From contig JAYGXS010000001.1 in assembly GCA_036362985.1 (NCBI GenBank), positions 43,253,134-43,317,133 of the forward strand: DNA of 64,000 nucleotides, written 5' to 3'. The translations under genes were made by a program, and so were the position numbers. Positions 21,450 to 33,600 of this stretch are shown one piece after another; the first letter of the stretch is position 1, and every line of letters begins with the position of its first letter. The stretch comes from Ligula intestinalis (taxonomy: Eukaryota > Platyhelminthes > Cestoda > Diphyllobothriidea > Diphyllobothriidae). The notes beneath the pieces are model-generated. The model was not told the DNA's origin. It saw only the letters and a program-made list of their open reading frames with translations, and made no database searches.

Positions 21450-22857
21450 TTCACTATTTCTTATTAATCACAGAAAAAAACGGCCTCACAGGAAAGCCCT
21501 ATGCAATTTACTTAAAGTCAGTAATGCGCACCGTAATCTCATCGTGGAACCATATTGCTTTCTGAATTAAGCGTTCGGGATATTCGAACTTTGACCCGAT
21601 TCGCCCAATTCGATCACGTTCCATGGCGTCAAACGGCTTCGCCTGGTGGATCACCTTGTGTGTATTCCATGGCTTTTTCCAGTAGTTGGTCGACTGTGAA
21701 ACTCACTTAGTGGGTGCGCTGATTATTTCGGGATGCCCAGCGAATTTTAAAGAAGGAACGAGGGCAAACTTTCCCCTCGCAAGTTTAAGGAGGCAAATTG
21801 TTATCACAGGTTCAAATACGACTTCCAAATATGGACAGTGGTCTCCTTATATTATGTTTGTCTATCAGTTGAGGATTGTCCAAATCTTATGCGTCACACA
21901 CCTGAGCTGATACGCAGTATTTATTATTATTGACGAGGATAGCGATTATTCAAATCAGTATGTTTCTTTCTGTGGGAATTCGTTGATGGTGCCCTTAGAA
22001 GTTGTAGAGGACCGGCTGAGCGAGAATCAGACGTACTCATCAAAGCACTCTGAGTGATAGCATGAGGAGCGTCGTTCCGTCGGACCTGAGCAGCGAATAG
22101 TTTTTTTGTAGAGTGACGGCATAAATCACGTTGAATGAAGCGAAAAACCCTTTGTGGACTGTGTACCATTGTATTACTTGGGTACTACTTTGAAGCATTA
22201 AATGAGGTCGAAAGAATGTGGCTTTGCTTGAATCGAGTCCATAGTAAATGTAGATAGACTTTAGACTATTTTTCTTCGGAGGGCATATTGCGGATTTCCT
22301 TGTCACTGTCGTTGAACCAATCCAGATGTTGCCGATATGAGTGAGCATGGACGTCCAGGATGTTGCATGGATAAAATCGGAAATATGAACCACCGTATAT
22401 GTAACGTACAGTTTTCTACCAGAATCTCTATTTCACCTATGAGGAGAGTCGGCGGATGACTGAAATACATGTCTTAATCCAACAGAAAGATCAGAAAATT
22501 AGTTATTTAATGTGTTTTCGCGCTAATAATGCTCTGCGAAGTTGCACTCATGGTCTCATCTACGAGGTAACAAGGTGGTTATGTGTGCTGCAGTCGCGGC
22601 TGTCTCGCCTCAGGAGACAACTTACGCATTCTTAAACCTGAGACTTTAATAGACATTCACTGTTTTCACATACGGCTATACACATTAGCTGATGTTGAAC
22701 CGAAAGTTAAGTCGTCGCCGGTTATTAAGCCCACCTCGAGCCCAGACCAAATTGAGCTTAATAAGCGGTGGGTGCACTAAACGGAGAGTCCTTGTTCTTG
22801 ATTAGCAAACGCAGTATAGCCACTATACACTTCATACGCACTGCATGAAGCCAAACT
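21450..22857. other. Unassigned intergenic DNA
   Basis: No gene or recognisable element. A short ATT-rich run near 21920 could be the tail of an old LINE. Open frames of up to 117 codons at 22040-22393 show no motif. Confidence 0.4.
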
Positions 22858-24580
22858 AGAGGCTATAGGATTTTTTAGTCCTCTTATTGACTTAATTAGA
22901 TCATATCTTTCTAATCGAAAACAACTGATCTTAGAGGCGTCGTCATACTCTACACGTACCGCTATTTTAAGCAGTGTCCTTCAGTGTACCGTTCTGGGCC
23001 CCCTGTTGTTCTTGCTTTATATAAATGATATTTTAACAATAGTTAAACACTCTCAATCGTATATATACACACAGAAGACTTGAAATGTGTATACTCCGTC
23101 TCTAATTCCACGGCTGAGCGATGCTTAGAACGCATTCATTCGGATTTGGAAGCTCTATCTGCGTGGAGCTCCACGTGGCAGATGGAGTTCTCGCCTTCTA
23201 CGTGCCAGTTCATGTGTTTTGGGCCTGAAAGGCTGCCACAGCCTAGCATTTTTCAAGGCTGCCCCATGACTGAATGTTCTAACATTAAGGACTTAGGTTT
23301 AAGTTACACCAATAAATTAGATCTTTCACCTCACGCTGATAGAATTACAGCAAAAGCTGCTAAGCTATGCGGCTTCATCTCTTATAATTTCTACCTTCCC
23401 GAAATGAGGCTAAGACTTCATCGTGTGTATGTGCTTCCTATTCTCGAATACTGTTGTCCATTCTTCGGTCTAATGAATGAATCTAGCCGTTCAAAAATTG
23501 AAAGTGTCCAAAGAAGATTCGCTAAAAGTGTCCTCATTCCGGCATTTTCAGATACTTCCTACTCAGATAGATGTGAGCCAACGAAACTGAAATTTCTTTG
23601 GGTCAGGAGACTGGAAGCAGGGTTTTGTCGCCTGTTTCGCCTTAATAATTGTTCAAATCTCCCCAAGATTTCTGCCCTTACTCACGTTACTCGCCCTTAC
23701 AACCTAAGAAATTCAACGTTGATAACACCTCCTCCTGTTTCTTCCACTTCTAAGCGATCGCTATTTTTGCTTCTAGGTTCAGCTATCTTTGTAATAATTT
23801 GCCGATCGATATTCGGGCGTTGACTAGTCCATGTGCATTCAAGCGAAGACTGCACATTTATCGCAACACTGAATCTATTACCCTTTTGTTTTCCTCAAAT
23901 TTTCCGGGCAGCTTTCTCCACGATCACGAGAAAGGACCATCGGGAATTTAAGATCCTTTCTTGAAACTACTTTCCTCTTACTCGTGTCCCCCGGAATTAG
24001 GAAGCAGTCTTGATGGCTCTCGTTTCGCTGGTCAGCAACCATCATCAGGGCCTTATATTTGGTCGCATTTTAGACATCCGCAACGATGGTCTTTTAGATT
24101 TGACGGACTTTTGGATCTCATACGACGATGCCCATCACGATCATAAACTGGTGGGTTCCCTATGTTCTATCATGCCACATCGGTTTGGGAACCCGAGTGT
24201 AGTGCCGGGAACCCGTCTATACCAGTAATGTTTCGTTAACATCTATTGTTCTGCCCCATGCTCAGCTTCGACTGAGTTTGCTTCCAAGCCCCCCCCCCCT
24301 ACTAACAGAAGCAGTGGGTATCAGAATACATAGTCAGAATAAAGATAACGATATGGTTCATCTGTGTGTGCCCTTGAATTTCACCTTCAGCATGACACTG
24401 CTATATTCATTTTTTCGAATCGAACAAATTCGCTTCTAAGCAGTTATACTCGTCTTATAGCTATAGACTACAGATACTGTTTGTTAAACAAATTATTTCT
24501 AGTACTTCGTGTTATCGAATTTTCGGTTTATTGATGAGGCCCATTGGGCCTGAAATATACAACTAATTATTATTATTATG
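22858..24580 (+). mobile_element. CR1/jockey-like non-LTR element, 5'-truncated, plus strand
   Basis: Starts inside the RT domain (SPLIDLIRSYLSNRKQLIL, then SVLQCTVLGPLLFLLYINDI), passes a stop where the catalytic aspartates should be, then keeps a 247-codon frame at 23080-23823. That frame has the C-terminal part LEALSAWSSTWQMEFSPS, ITAKAAKLCGFI and YVLPILEYCCPFFGLM. The 3' region ends in a hairpin (24533-24555) and an ATT/TTA repeat tail at about 24563-24580, typical of LINE 3' ends. Inactive. Confidence 0.7.
23080..23823 (+). pseudogene. CR1-like RT C-terminal fragment
   Basis: 247 codons without a stop. It covers the post-catalytic RT, thumb and connecting region of a CR1/jockey protein. 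It has no catalytic domain of its own and no initiator context, so it is a relic. Confidence 0.65.
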
Positions 24581-24719
24581 TGAAAAGCTTAGTTGCATAC
24601 AAAAAAAGAATTCTGTTTGTCTGTATTTTACGTAATAAAAAAATCAAAACAAAATGATTTGCGACACGTTTAAAAAAGCGGTCTAGTGTCAGTTGTTTTG
24701 GAGGAAACTTCACTCGCAA

Positions 24720-24970
24720 GTGCTCTTTGATGTCCCTCTCCAGTCACCAGAAATCATTGAATTTTGTGAAATCTGATGCCTGTAGACCACGTTGCGCACG
24801 CAGAAAGATGAGAATCTCACTCTTTCCTGTTTGCAAACTGGGCTTTTTAGCCGGCGACTGGGCTTATTAGCCGGCAAATTCGGTATGTAAAATTCCGTCC
24901 CAAGCTGATCTGGGCTTTATACGCGGCTGGCCTATTAACCGTGGGCTTAATAACCGGCAACTACTGCCTT
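24720..24970 (+). repeat. Direct repeat pair, left copy, with internal GGCTTATTAGCC motif
   Basis: Matches 26290-26525. Shared blocks are CACCAGAAATC, GAGAATCTCACTCT, CCTGTT, TATGTAAAATTCCGT and CCAAGCTGAT. Inside, a dyad-symmetric motif like GGGCTTATTAGCCGGC recurs three to four times (24840-24960). No protein. Confidence 0.6.
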
Positions 24971-25239
24971 ATGCGAATGTTAACGGAACAATCTTCAGCA
25001 GGATCTTCCTGCGCACTATGGCAGGCAAAAAATATCGAAAGAAAAGTGCAGCGTTACATTGACATCAACGCAAAAAATCTGCACTTAGCAGGAAACTGGC
25101 ACAACAATGATGTGCGAAAATAGCACATACGCATTCTCCGATTTCGCGAGTGAAGTGCAAAAAGAGTCAAACCTGGTACGAATTACTTTCTTGAAATTAT
25201 TTCAGAGATACCCAAAGGTTGAGGCAAATGTTTGCATCC

Positions 25240-25440
25240 CAGGTATGTGTATAGATTGAGCAGAAGAAGTCGTGTCGATCACCGGAATCTCAGTTTTATT
25301 ATTATGAGCTTTCGAAATCTTGTGGGAGCCCATCATCAAAGATAAAATGGTCAACGAAAAACAAGCAATTATTAAAGGGCGCAGGCGGAGGGACCAATTA
25401 ACTTTCAGTGTAGTGAGTCTGATGTATCGAGCTAGCACCC
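25240..25440 (-). repeat. Inverted repeat pair, left copy (possible Penelope terminus)
   Basis: The reverse complement aligns with 25505-25715: GTTTTTCGTTGA, TTGATGATGG, CGAAAGCTCA and AAAAC blocks in the same order. It contains TTGATGA..GAAA (25310-25339) and ends TTCTTCTG. The order of motifs resembles the PLE terminal unit, but the assignment is weak. Confidence 0.5.
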
Positions 25441-25504
25441 GCATACATGGCCGTGTGCAGATATCTTAAGACTCACGGCACTGGTGGTTCACTGATCACT
25501 TCCC

Positions 25505-25715
25505 CCTCACTCTCCACTCCTAAACCGGTTGATTGGACCCTGCCTTCATATCCAATTTAATTGTTTTTCGTTGAAGACTTTATACTTGACGATGGATTCC
25601 TGCAAGAATGCGAAAGCTCAGGCTGACAAAACGATGATTTTGGTTATCAAAACGGCTTCTTATTTTTCTTCTTTTTCTTTTTTCTTTTTCTTCTTCTTCT
25701 TCTTCTTCTTCTTTT
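25505..25715 (+). repeat. Inverted repeat pair, right copy, ending in a (CTT)n run
   Basis: Plus-strand partner of 25240-25440, with TTGACGATGG..CGAAAGCTCA (25586-25615). It runs into a CTT/TTTC-rich microsatellite (25660-25712), like the palindrome at 15.2 kb. Confidence 0.5.
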
Positions 25716-26289
25716 CGGTCTAAGCGTAAAGGTGCAATGACAGCCTGTAATCCGCAAAGCAGTATAATATATTCTATTGGTAAACGGACGTTTTTTGAAT
25801 GAGTAAAGTCGACAACGGTAATCAATTGTATTTTTATTTCATGGTTTGCCAAGGCAGTGTCATTTGGATTATTGCCCCACTGAGGCTTGTAATTTAGAGC
25901 CTGACTTCTCCAAAAGTTGGAAATCTTGTCTAAATTTCATGCTCACAATAAGGCGTACGCCATGGTAGGCATTGCTTTTTTGAAAAAGAATTTGATAAGA
26001 GATTATTATTGGTCATTTATGAAGGAGATTTACATTCTAATGAAACTGAAACATTATCTTAGAAAATAAAAACACGCTATTACGAACCCTTTTCAAATCC
26101 AAGGTTTGTGGCGCATCTTTGAGCACACTTTCGACAGCGCTTGGGTCCACGAATGTCACAAACCCGAAAAACCTGAAAAACCCGACAAACCTGACAAGAT
26201 TATGGAATCAAGGATAGTACATTCTATTTTTACGCAGGATAAAATCACAGATGAATCTCACGACTGGCACTCGAATATGAAGCGTTGAA

Positions 26290-26525
26290 TGAAGACATTC
26301 AAAGCATTGCAGATTGCGATGTCCTCCTCCAGGCACCAGAAATCGCAAAGAGACGAGAATCTCACTCTATCCTGTTGGCCACGTGGGCTTTGCAGCCAGC
26401 AAATGGGCTCATTAGCCGGCGGATTTCGCTATGTAAAATTCCGTTCCAAGCTGATTTGAGCTAAAAAATCGGCTAAGCCTATTAACTATGGCCTTAAAAA
26501 CCGAGGACTTATGCATAATTTTTCA
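26290..26525 (+). repeat. Direct repeat pair, right copy
   Basis: Second copy of 24720-24970, about 1.57 kb apart and more diverged in the GGCT..AGCC motifs. It ends about 200 bp before the GAPVD1 start codon. Confidence 0.55.
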
Positions 26526-26739
26526 GTTATTTTTAAGCGAGAACGCAGGAAACATGATATATTAACCTAATGTTCTGTTTATCCACTCGGCGACAACTTG
26601 CGTTTGTATACTGTACTAATTTAAGCGGGTAGAGTAAAATGTTCTAGTCAGCCAATCATGCTTCTGATCAAATTTCATCCTCCTTTTCGTCGTCTTGAGC
26701 AGACTTAACTTATAGTTTGTGTGAACGTTCTCGGCGAAA

Positions 26740-27660
26740 ATGACAAGAGAAAATTTTTTAAGTCTTCTTTTGGACACTAGACGGACAGTTACTCACAAAA
26801 CCGGAGCTGTTCAGACTGCTACACTTGCACTGTCGGACGAACTAAAGAAGCTTTTTGATATTTGGGAGAAAGTTTGTATTTCGAGATGGAATTTGTTTGG
26901 ATTGGATATTCATCCGCGCAGTCTTGAAGTCAATACCGCCAAAAATATATTACTGGACCCAAAGCCCATTGTAACCTTCTCGTCACGGCATTTTGGGCAG
27001 CATCGTTCACGCAGTTTCTCGCAGATGTTGCAGCATATCAAACTTCCTTCTGAAGTATATTCTCTGGCTTTAGCTGCCGGCCGAGCAAATACGATCAAAC
27101 CCCTCTTTCAAGTTTTATGGGCCTCACTGTCGCCCCTTTTGTCACAGAATGCTCGTAGAAAACTCTGCACAGCACTGTTTATTTCGGTCATAATCGCTGA
27201 AGACATGCCGATTACACATGAGGATTATACGAAAATTTTCGGGAACTTATCCAACTTTTTTGCAATCGACCTACCCGCTGTTCACTTATATTTATCCGTT
27301 ATTTTTCACAACACTTTCCTTTGCGAAACATATATCACGTTCCCTCATGTATGTGGAAAGGCTTCGCAGGGGTTATCGAACTGCAGTTGCCCACTTACTG
27401 ATGCTCTGGTAAAAAACTTTGTTCAAGATTTCCACGACAACGTTAATTTATTTCCTGTCGAATTCCTTTTTATAATTGGAGTATTCCGCCTGAAATTAAG
27501 AAAGTCTATTCAAGACAAGATTGTGCTCTACCTATCCTGTACGAAGCTTCTTGTACTTTCTCTTCTTGGATTACCACTCAGAACCTCGCAATGGATTGGC
27601 TTCATTGGAGAAAGCAAAGGAAGTGCAATGGCTTATAGCTGTGTTCAATGTTTCTCTGAA
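26740..27660 (+). CDS. GAPVD1: GAPVD1 exon 1: RasGAP-like domain, residues 1-307
   Basis: ATG 26740 has A at -3, and the N-terminus aligns with the start of the human protein by pattern. It ends at GAA|GTAAGT in phase 0. All-helical composition. [21 protein letters not shown] and the FP-containing helix fit the GAPVD1 RasGAP fold. The human CPAVVNPEQYG region corresponds here to [12 protein letters not shown]. Confidence 0.8.
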
Positions 27661-30600
27661 GTAAGTGAGCAGTTTATTTAACGTTTTGATATTTGTTTTA
27701 ATCCATCCGCCACAATTCGGTATATGAGCAAAATGGTGTTTTATAGTTCTTGCAAATACGAAATTCCATTCGCTTTACGACAGAACTGACAGTGAATGTT
27801 CATAGCCCAGCAGTCTGTGTCCAGCTGTGTTGCCTGCATTCGTCTTAAAGGCCAACTTTTCAAAATAATTTTATTCATTCATAATCGTAGCATGGTTGTT
27901 CACCAATCAACTTACGGACGTGCTCATTTCGTCAAATAGTTGCCCATTCCAGTCTCGTTCATATTTTCGACTCTCATCCTTGCAACTTTAATTAGTGTTC
28001 ATGCTCCTGACTCTCAAAGGGGGCGACTATAAAAATGGTTTTTCTATCCTTTCCTAAAGCTCCTGAAGATTATTTGACTGTGTGCACCAATAAAGCTGCC
28101 TGAATGATATGCCAAATTCTGTGAACTTTAGGATTGATGGTCGATAATTCAGTGATGCCTCACTACGCAAAAATGGGAGAATTAAGGTCGCTAACCAGAC
28201 TTAATTGCCTGGAATCAAACATACTGTTTTTAAAACGGCTATGGATCATGAAAAAGTTGACAATAGTATTGTCAGTGGATCTTAAAAACTAGCACTCATC
28301 GACTCTTACCCAAGAGATGGAGTTGACAACATAGTTGCCACAGCGTAAACATCAAGCAATCCATGCTTCAGAAGGTGCCTACGAAAGCCACATCTACTTC
28401 AAACATTTCATGTTGTCAACCTGTAGAACTTTGAATCGGTTAGGCATAACGTAGCCAGTTCCCTTTTCTGCTGGTAAATGATTACCATCAGCTGGCTAAC
28501 GTTCAGAAGTTCAATCGCTTTTACTTTGCCAATAGAGGAGAATATGCGAGTTCCAGGAAGCAGTTCAGGAGAAGATGTGATCACTGGAACAAGAGTTTGA
28601 TTATCCTGACGATTCGGATTCCGTCAAGAATCCTTAATCATAGGTAATGGTAGGATAGACTGAGCCATGCGCAGATAGGGGTACTGATAGGATAGGATAC
28701 TGAGCATTATTAATCGATGCCTCCGAATTGCCTCATGTCTCCCTCAAAGTACCGGGTCTATAAGCAGGAAGGTCAGTAAGTAGTGAGCGAAGCGCGGTTT
28801 ATCAGGGAACGAGTTCAGTATTTGTTTCCATTAGATGGTGACGCCGTGGTCAATCAAATAATCAAAAAAAAAAAAATAGGTCATCCCATTCCTTCCGACA
28901 GCATCATCACAACCAATTTAGCAGTCCGAACGTTATAAACCAGCCACATCACAGTTGGTTGGGGCAGTTTGAAACAGCCAGACAGAAGCCAGTTGTACTG
29001 ACCCAAGGCTCAAGTCCCCTAACTGCACAATTCGTCAGCCTTAAACATTTTTTCACCTACTCTGAACAGCCATAGAAACATATTTACAGTTATTTGCGCT
29101 GTCATGTCAGCTACTTCAACACTTGATAATTTAACGCTGAACTGGTTTAACGTGCTGGGATAAGAATATACAACAGGTTCTCAACCTCATGAAATTTAGA
29201 AGTGCGTTTTGGGGCTGTGCCATAATAAACCATGCAGCATAATCTCAAGAAATATTAGTTGACTTTTGAATGAGCTTTTTCTGGCCACTTCTAAGTAGTG
29301 TGCATTTTCCATCATTTTTTGAAATCCTGGTATATCCAAATGTATTTTACATAGGCCATGCAAAAATTTAATTTCTTGTGCTAACTCGGTAATATATTGG
29401 ATCATCGAATTCGGAGCTAGAAAAATAAATCTTAAGGTTTTAAGAAGTCTTTTTTTCATTCCGGAGTAATTTGAAGCCACACCTGCCGTTGCACTTGCAT
29501 TTACGGTCCATATTCTGCACACTGTGTATTTTTCCCGTAAGGAAAGTAACACAAACCTCTGTCGCATTAAGAAGAAAGTAGTTGGAACTCGTGAATATTT
29601 GCAACAGATTTGGACGGAGCTGTATATTTGATAAGGAGCATTAATAGACGGACATAACGATTCCACTTCAGTGGGCATTTCACGGTCTTCAAAATATCGT
29701 AATTTCGAGCCTTTGCAAAACAGGAAAATGCATTTTCCTTGAGTATAAAATAAGAAGTGTTTTCCTATCACGACAGTTAAACCATTAACCCCGATCTTAC
29801 TTGTACTTGTTACGGCTGTGATTATGCCTGATCTAGCCGGCCTCAATGATGTCACGAACGGTACCTCTCCATGCGTGGCGATTGGCGGCAGTGGATCTCG
29901 AAAGCTCCACCCAGTCCCTTCTCCAGCGACGGAGGCCGAAGATATAAGGTCCAAGAACTGCTTCCATGTCTTGACGGACGGTGTCTAGCCAAGTCTTCAG
30001 TTGCCCTCCTCTTCGACGTTTCCAGGTGGGCTGCGGTGCCAGGTCGAGGGCAGCATAGTTAAGCTCGTGGGGCGGACGACGGAGAACGTGTCCAAACCAC
30101 CTCAGTCGCCTTTCTTGAATGGCCTGAGATATCCTCTTGATACGATCGCAGTAGATGCGGACTGTCTTATTTGAGATGAAGTCGCTTCACTTAACTTGCA
30201 GGATAGTCCTCAGGCACCGGTGGTCAAAGACCTCCAGTCTTCGCTCATCTTCAGCGCGCACAGCCAAGTAACCATAGAGGAGAACTGACCGGATGGATGC
30301 ACGGTATACACGAATCTTCGTGGTGATGGAGATGTCAGGTCGGATCCATAGGCCCTTTCGAAGGATTGAGAAAACCCAGCGAGCAGCATCGATACGGGAG
30401 ACAATGTCGTCCTTGCTCTGCCCATTCGGTAGCAGCCTCGCCACAAGGTATTTAAAGCTGTCGACTTCTTCAAATTTATGGCCATGCCTACCGACATAAC
30501 GATCTCATTTAACTGTGACACTACTGACTGTAGACCATCAAAGCTTGAGGCTAACAGCGCAATATCATCGGCGTAGTCCAGATCAGTTAGTCGGCGTCCG

Positions 30601-33600
30601 GGTGCAAGTTCAACACTGTTCTCTTCATGTAGGGCTTTGCCGAGGATCCAGTCAATGACGTAGTTAAACAGAATGGGCAAAAGGACGCAGCCCTGTCGGA
30701 CACCAGACCGGGTATCGAACGACGGAGAGAGATTGTTGTGGACCAGGACTCGTGCGGTGGTAGACCGATAGTAGGCCTTAATCATCGCAATGAGTTTTGT
30801 TGGCACTTCATCCAGTTCCATTATTCGCCACAGGGACGCACGATGGATGGAATCGAATGCGGCGGCAAAGTCGACGAAGCAAACAGCCGTCGGTTGCTGG
30901 TACCTATGTCGGAATTCTAGAAAGCGTCTCAGTGTGTATATTTAATCCGCACATCCACGCCCAGCTCGGAATCAGGCTTGGTTGGGTCGTGTCCTGGAGT
31001 CACGTACAGACTGGAAGCGCCTGAGAAGAACAGCCCTCGTTGTCAGCCTGGGTCATAAGACGGGACTGGATTTCTGTGCTTAGAGCCTCGGTAGTGTTGG
31101 TTTGCCGGAGCTTTGCGACATCAAGACGTCTCCTACGTGGCAGTTTGGGCAGAGATGAGAGGTGAACCTTTAGGTGCGTGCGAACGAGAGCATGGCCAGA
31201 TCCGTGGACGTTACCAGTTTCGGCATCTCCCATCGACCTACTATCGTGGACCCAGCTGCGAAACCGTGAACCAACTAGAATGTAATCGATCTGACTGGCC
31301 GTGCAGCCATCGTTCGATTACCAAGTCAGTAGATGTTTGTGACGATGCTGAAAGCATGTGTTGTTAACAAACAGCCGGTTCTGTTCGGCAAACTGCAGCA
31401 TCCTCTCACCACTGTTCGTTTGAGAGCCAAGCCCAAAACGACCAAGAAGGTGGCTGTTTGTCGGGTCACCGGGCACAGTCCGGCCATTCCAGTCACCGGC
31501 AACAATTAGCAGATCTCGTCGAGGGAGTCGTTCGGCTAGCTCCTGCAGCTGCGAGTAGAAATTGTCTTTCTCTTGCTGTTCAACCGCCGACGTAGGGGCA
31601 TACACAGATACGACCGAGATGTTTGTAAAATGGCCTTTTAGTCAAACATAGGCCATTCAGTCGTTGACTGGTTCCCATGCCAGTAGTGCATGGTTGGCTT
31701 GTTCCGAGAGGGCAATAGCCACACCGTGTCTACGAGATGAGTTACTAGGACCACTGTGATACAAGGTGAGATGGGAATTGACCCCCGGGATTTCGATTTC
31801 TCGGGCGCCTGAATCGGGGAGTCGGACTTCTGACAGGCAACAAACATCCATGTGACATTCATGGAGACTGTGCGCTGTCAGACTTGGAGTACCAGGTTCC
31901 AAAAATGTTCGCACATTCCAGCATCCAATACCAAGAGTCCGTTTTTTGTTTAGCAGTCCAGCTTGCATATTTTTCGCCCGCACCACCGGACAAGGGTTGC
32001 GGAGCGCGTCGGTTCCCGTGGACGCCGTAGCATTGGTCGTAGTAAAGCAAGTAAACATCATGAGGTTTCTTGGGAATTTTGAATGCAGGTGGGTCTTTAA
32101 CGGCCGCTCCGATTCTTTTTCGAGGTTGCCGCCTCTAGCACTTTGGCTCAAGAACCTTACCACAAGGCAGTGGTGTTGGTGGAAAGCAAACCTATTTAAT
32201 GGCGGTTCACGCTCGCCATGTCACACTGTCGTCATTGGGCCTTGCGGCATTTTATAAGGCAGTCGGTGCGCCAGACGTCAGCCCACCGCGCCATGGTAAC
32301 TCTGCCACTGCTGCGTCCGCAACTGCTTGTTCGCCAGACCCGAGAGCCTGCGTATTTCGCAGCTTACTTTCACTGAAGGCCGCGCCACTATCCGCAACCC
32401 ATGGACGCGCCAGGTAGACTGCAGCTTGGCTAACGGTCGAAGTCAATCATGTGCCCCACTACAGGGTGGACGCAGGGACGTTGATTTGCGCCTGTGAATT
32501 AGTTTATAGTGGTAGTTGACTTGTGCATAATTCGTCGCATTGTCGCCCGGTGTCAAGACAGAGCGAAGAAGACCGAGAGCGGGATCCGGTGCAAGTGGCT
32601 GGTACTGCGTGAGCCTGCACATAAGCGTGCCATCGCACGCCCCCCATTTGTGGCATTTTGTTATGGTTGACCATCCTCAACGCCGCCTGCCGTGCCCTGA
32701 TATAACCTCGCGTGACCCGTTTTAGAGAGTGCATTTGATGCACATTTACTTCAAGAAAAGAAATTTGCTTGTATTTTCTACAAGATTAATATAAATTCTT
32801 ATAATACATTAGGAGTCGGCAAAAAAATGCATTTTACGGGTTTTATACAGGTGACCGTAAGGAAGTGCATTAGAGACCGGCATCCTCTCATAACAGAACC
32901 ATCTTGTGATTAGCCTGTACGATGATAGGCTACCGTCGTTTCCGACGACGTCCATTACGAGCTCCCGCATGCTAAGACAAACGCGGTAACTCCCGCGGGA
33001 ATATAATGACAGTAAACTTACGGCGAATCTAACCCATCCTCTGACCACTCCCGCACCTGCATTCGATGTCATGACAAAGTCAAGAAGACCGGAAATGGGG
33101 TAGGGGTCAGGCAGTTTGTGCGCCAATACTCCATCACGCGTCACGACAACGCAACCTTGCTAGGGACTCCCATTTACGTGGCAGTTCCATAAAGGCCAAA
33201 TTAAGAAGGAGCCGTTGCGGCCTGGCTCTGAGTCCACCAGTCAGCCATTCCACACAACAAGACACACACTGGACTGACTGCGCCGACCGAGTTATCCCGT
33301 CAATTGGCAACCCTCCAAGCCACGGCTCTTAGCCCACCGCGATAGCTTCAGGCCCGCCAGATTACTTATAGTGAAGAGAGAAATGCGCCGAGGGTCGAAC
33401 TCACACTCTCCCCCACTGTCAGCAACAGACCACCGCCTAGCTGATCGATCGCTTGAATTGGGATGGGCGCATTCGCTGACAGGGCCGGAAGATGCGTTGA
33501 CAGCGCTGGCAGCTTGGGAGGACTTTGGCATTAACAACCTGCGTCTATTGGGTTTGAGACTTGCGAGCCGTACTTTTCGCCTTGGCGACGGCAATCAGAC

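Larger units (their letters stand above)
17990..21450 (-). mobile_element. Penelope-like element (degenerate), interrupted by a CR1-like insertion
   Basis: In minus-strand order: an N-terminal RT region (21434-21243, KAFGHVLLNKIAYASE), an RT segment (21053-20885, SSDVASLFTCIPLTEA and DLKKLLFYCTLKV), the nested insertion, RT resuming at 19240 (GQFYRQIDGVEMGSSLG, then YVDDI near 19080), a linker (18832-18632), and a GIY-YIG endonuclease (18586-18008). PLEs copy themselves by target-primed reverse transcription. Frameshifts and stops show it is dead. Confidence 0.75.
29820..32200 (-). mobile_element. RTE-like non-LTR retrotransposon, frame-broken, in GAPVD1 intron 1
   Basis: Minus-strand order: 5' flank, exonuclease-type endonuclease (32163-31657, IGCWNVRTF and [12 protein letters not shown]; 31605-31318, [16 protein letters not shown] and AGDWNGR), RT (30821-30210, [20 protein letters not shown] and [11 protein letters not shown]), and a C-terminal region (30444 to about 29830, [44 protein letters not shown]). 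RTE elements use such an APE endonuclease for target-primed reverse transcription. Several frameshifts make it inactive. It is antisense to the host gene. Confidence 0.8.

Noticed and set aside
29196..29954. 252-codon minus-strand frame
   Set aside because: It starts inside the C-terminal region of the RTE-like element in the wrong frame and runs on into non-coding DNA that resembles repeat R1; no domain.
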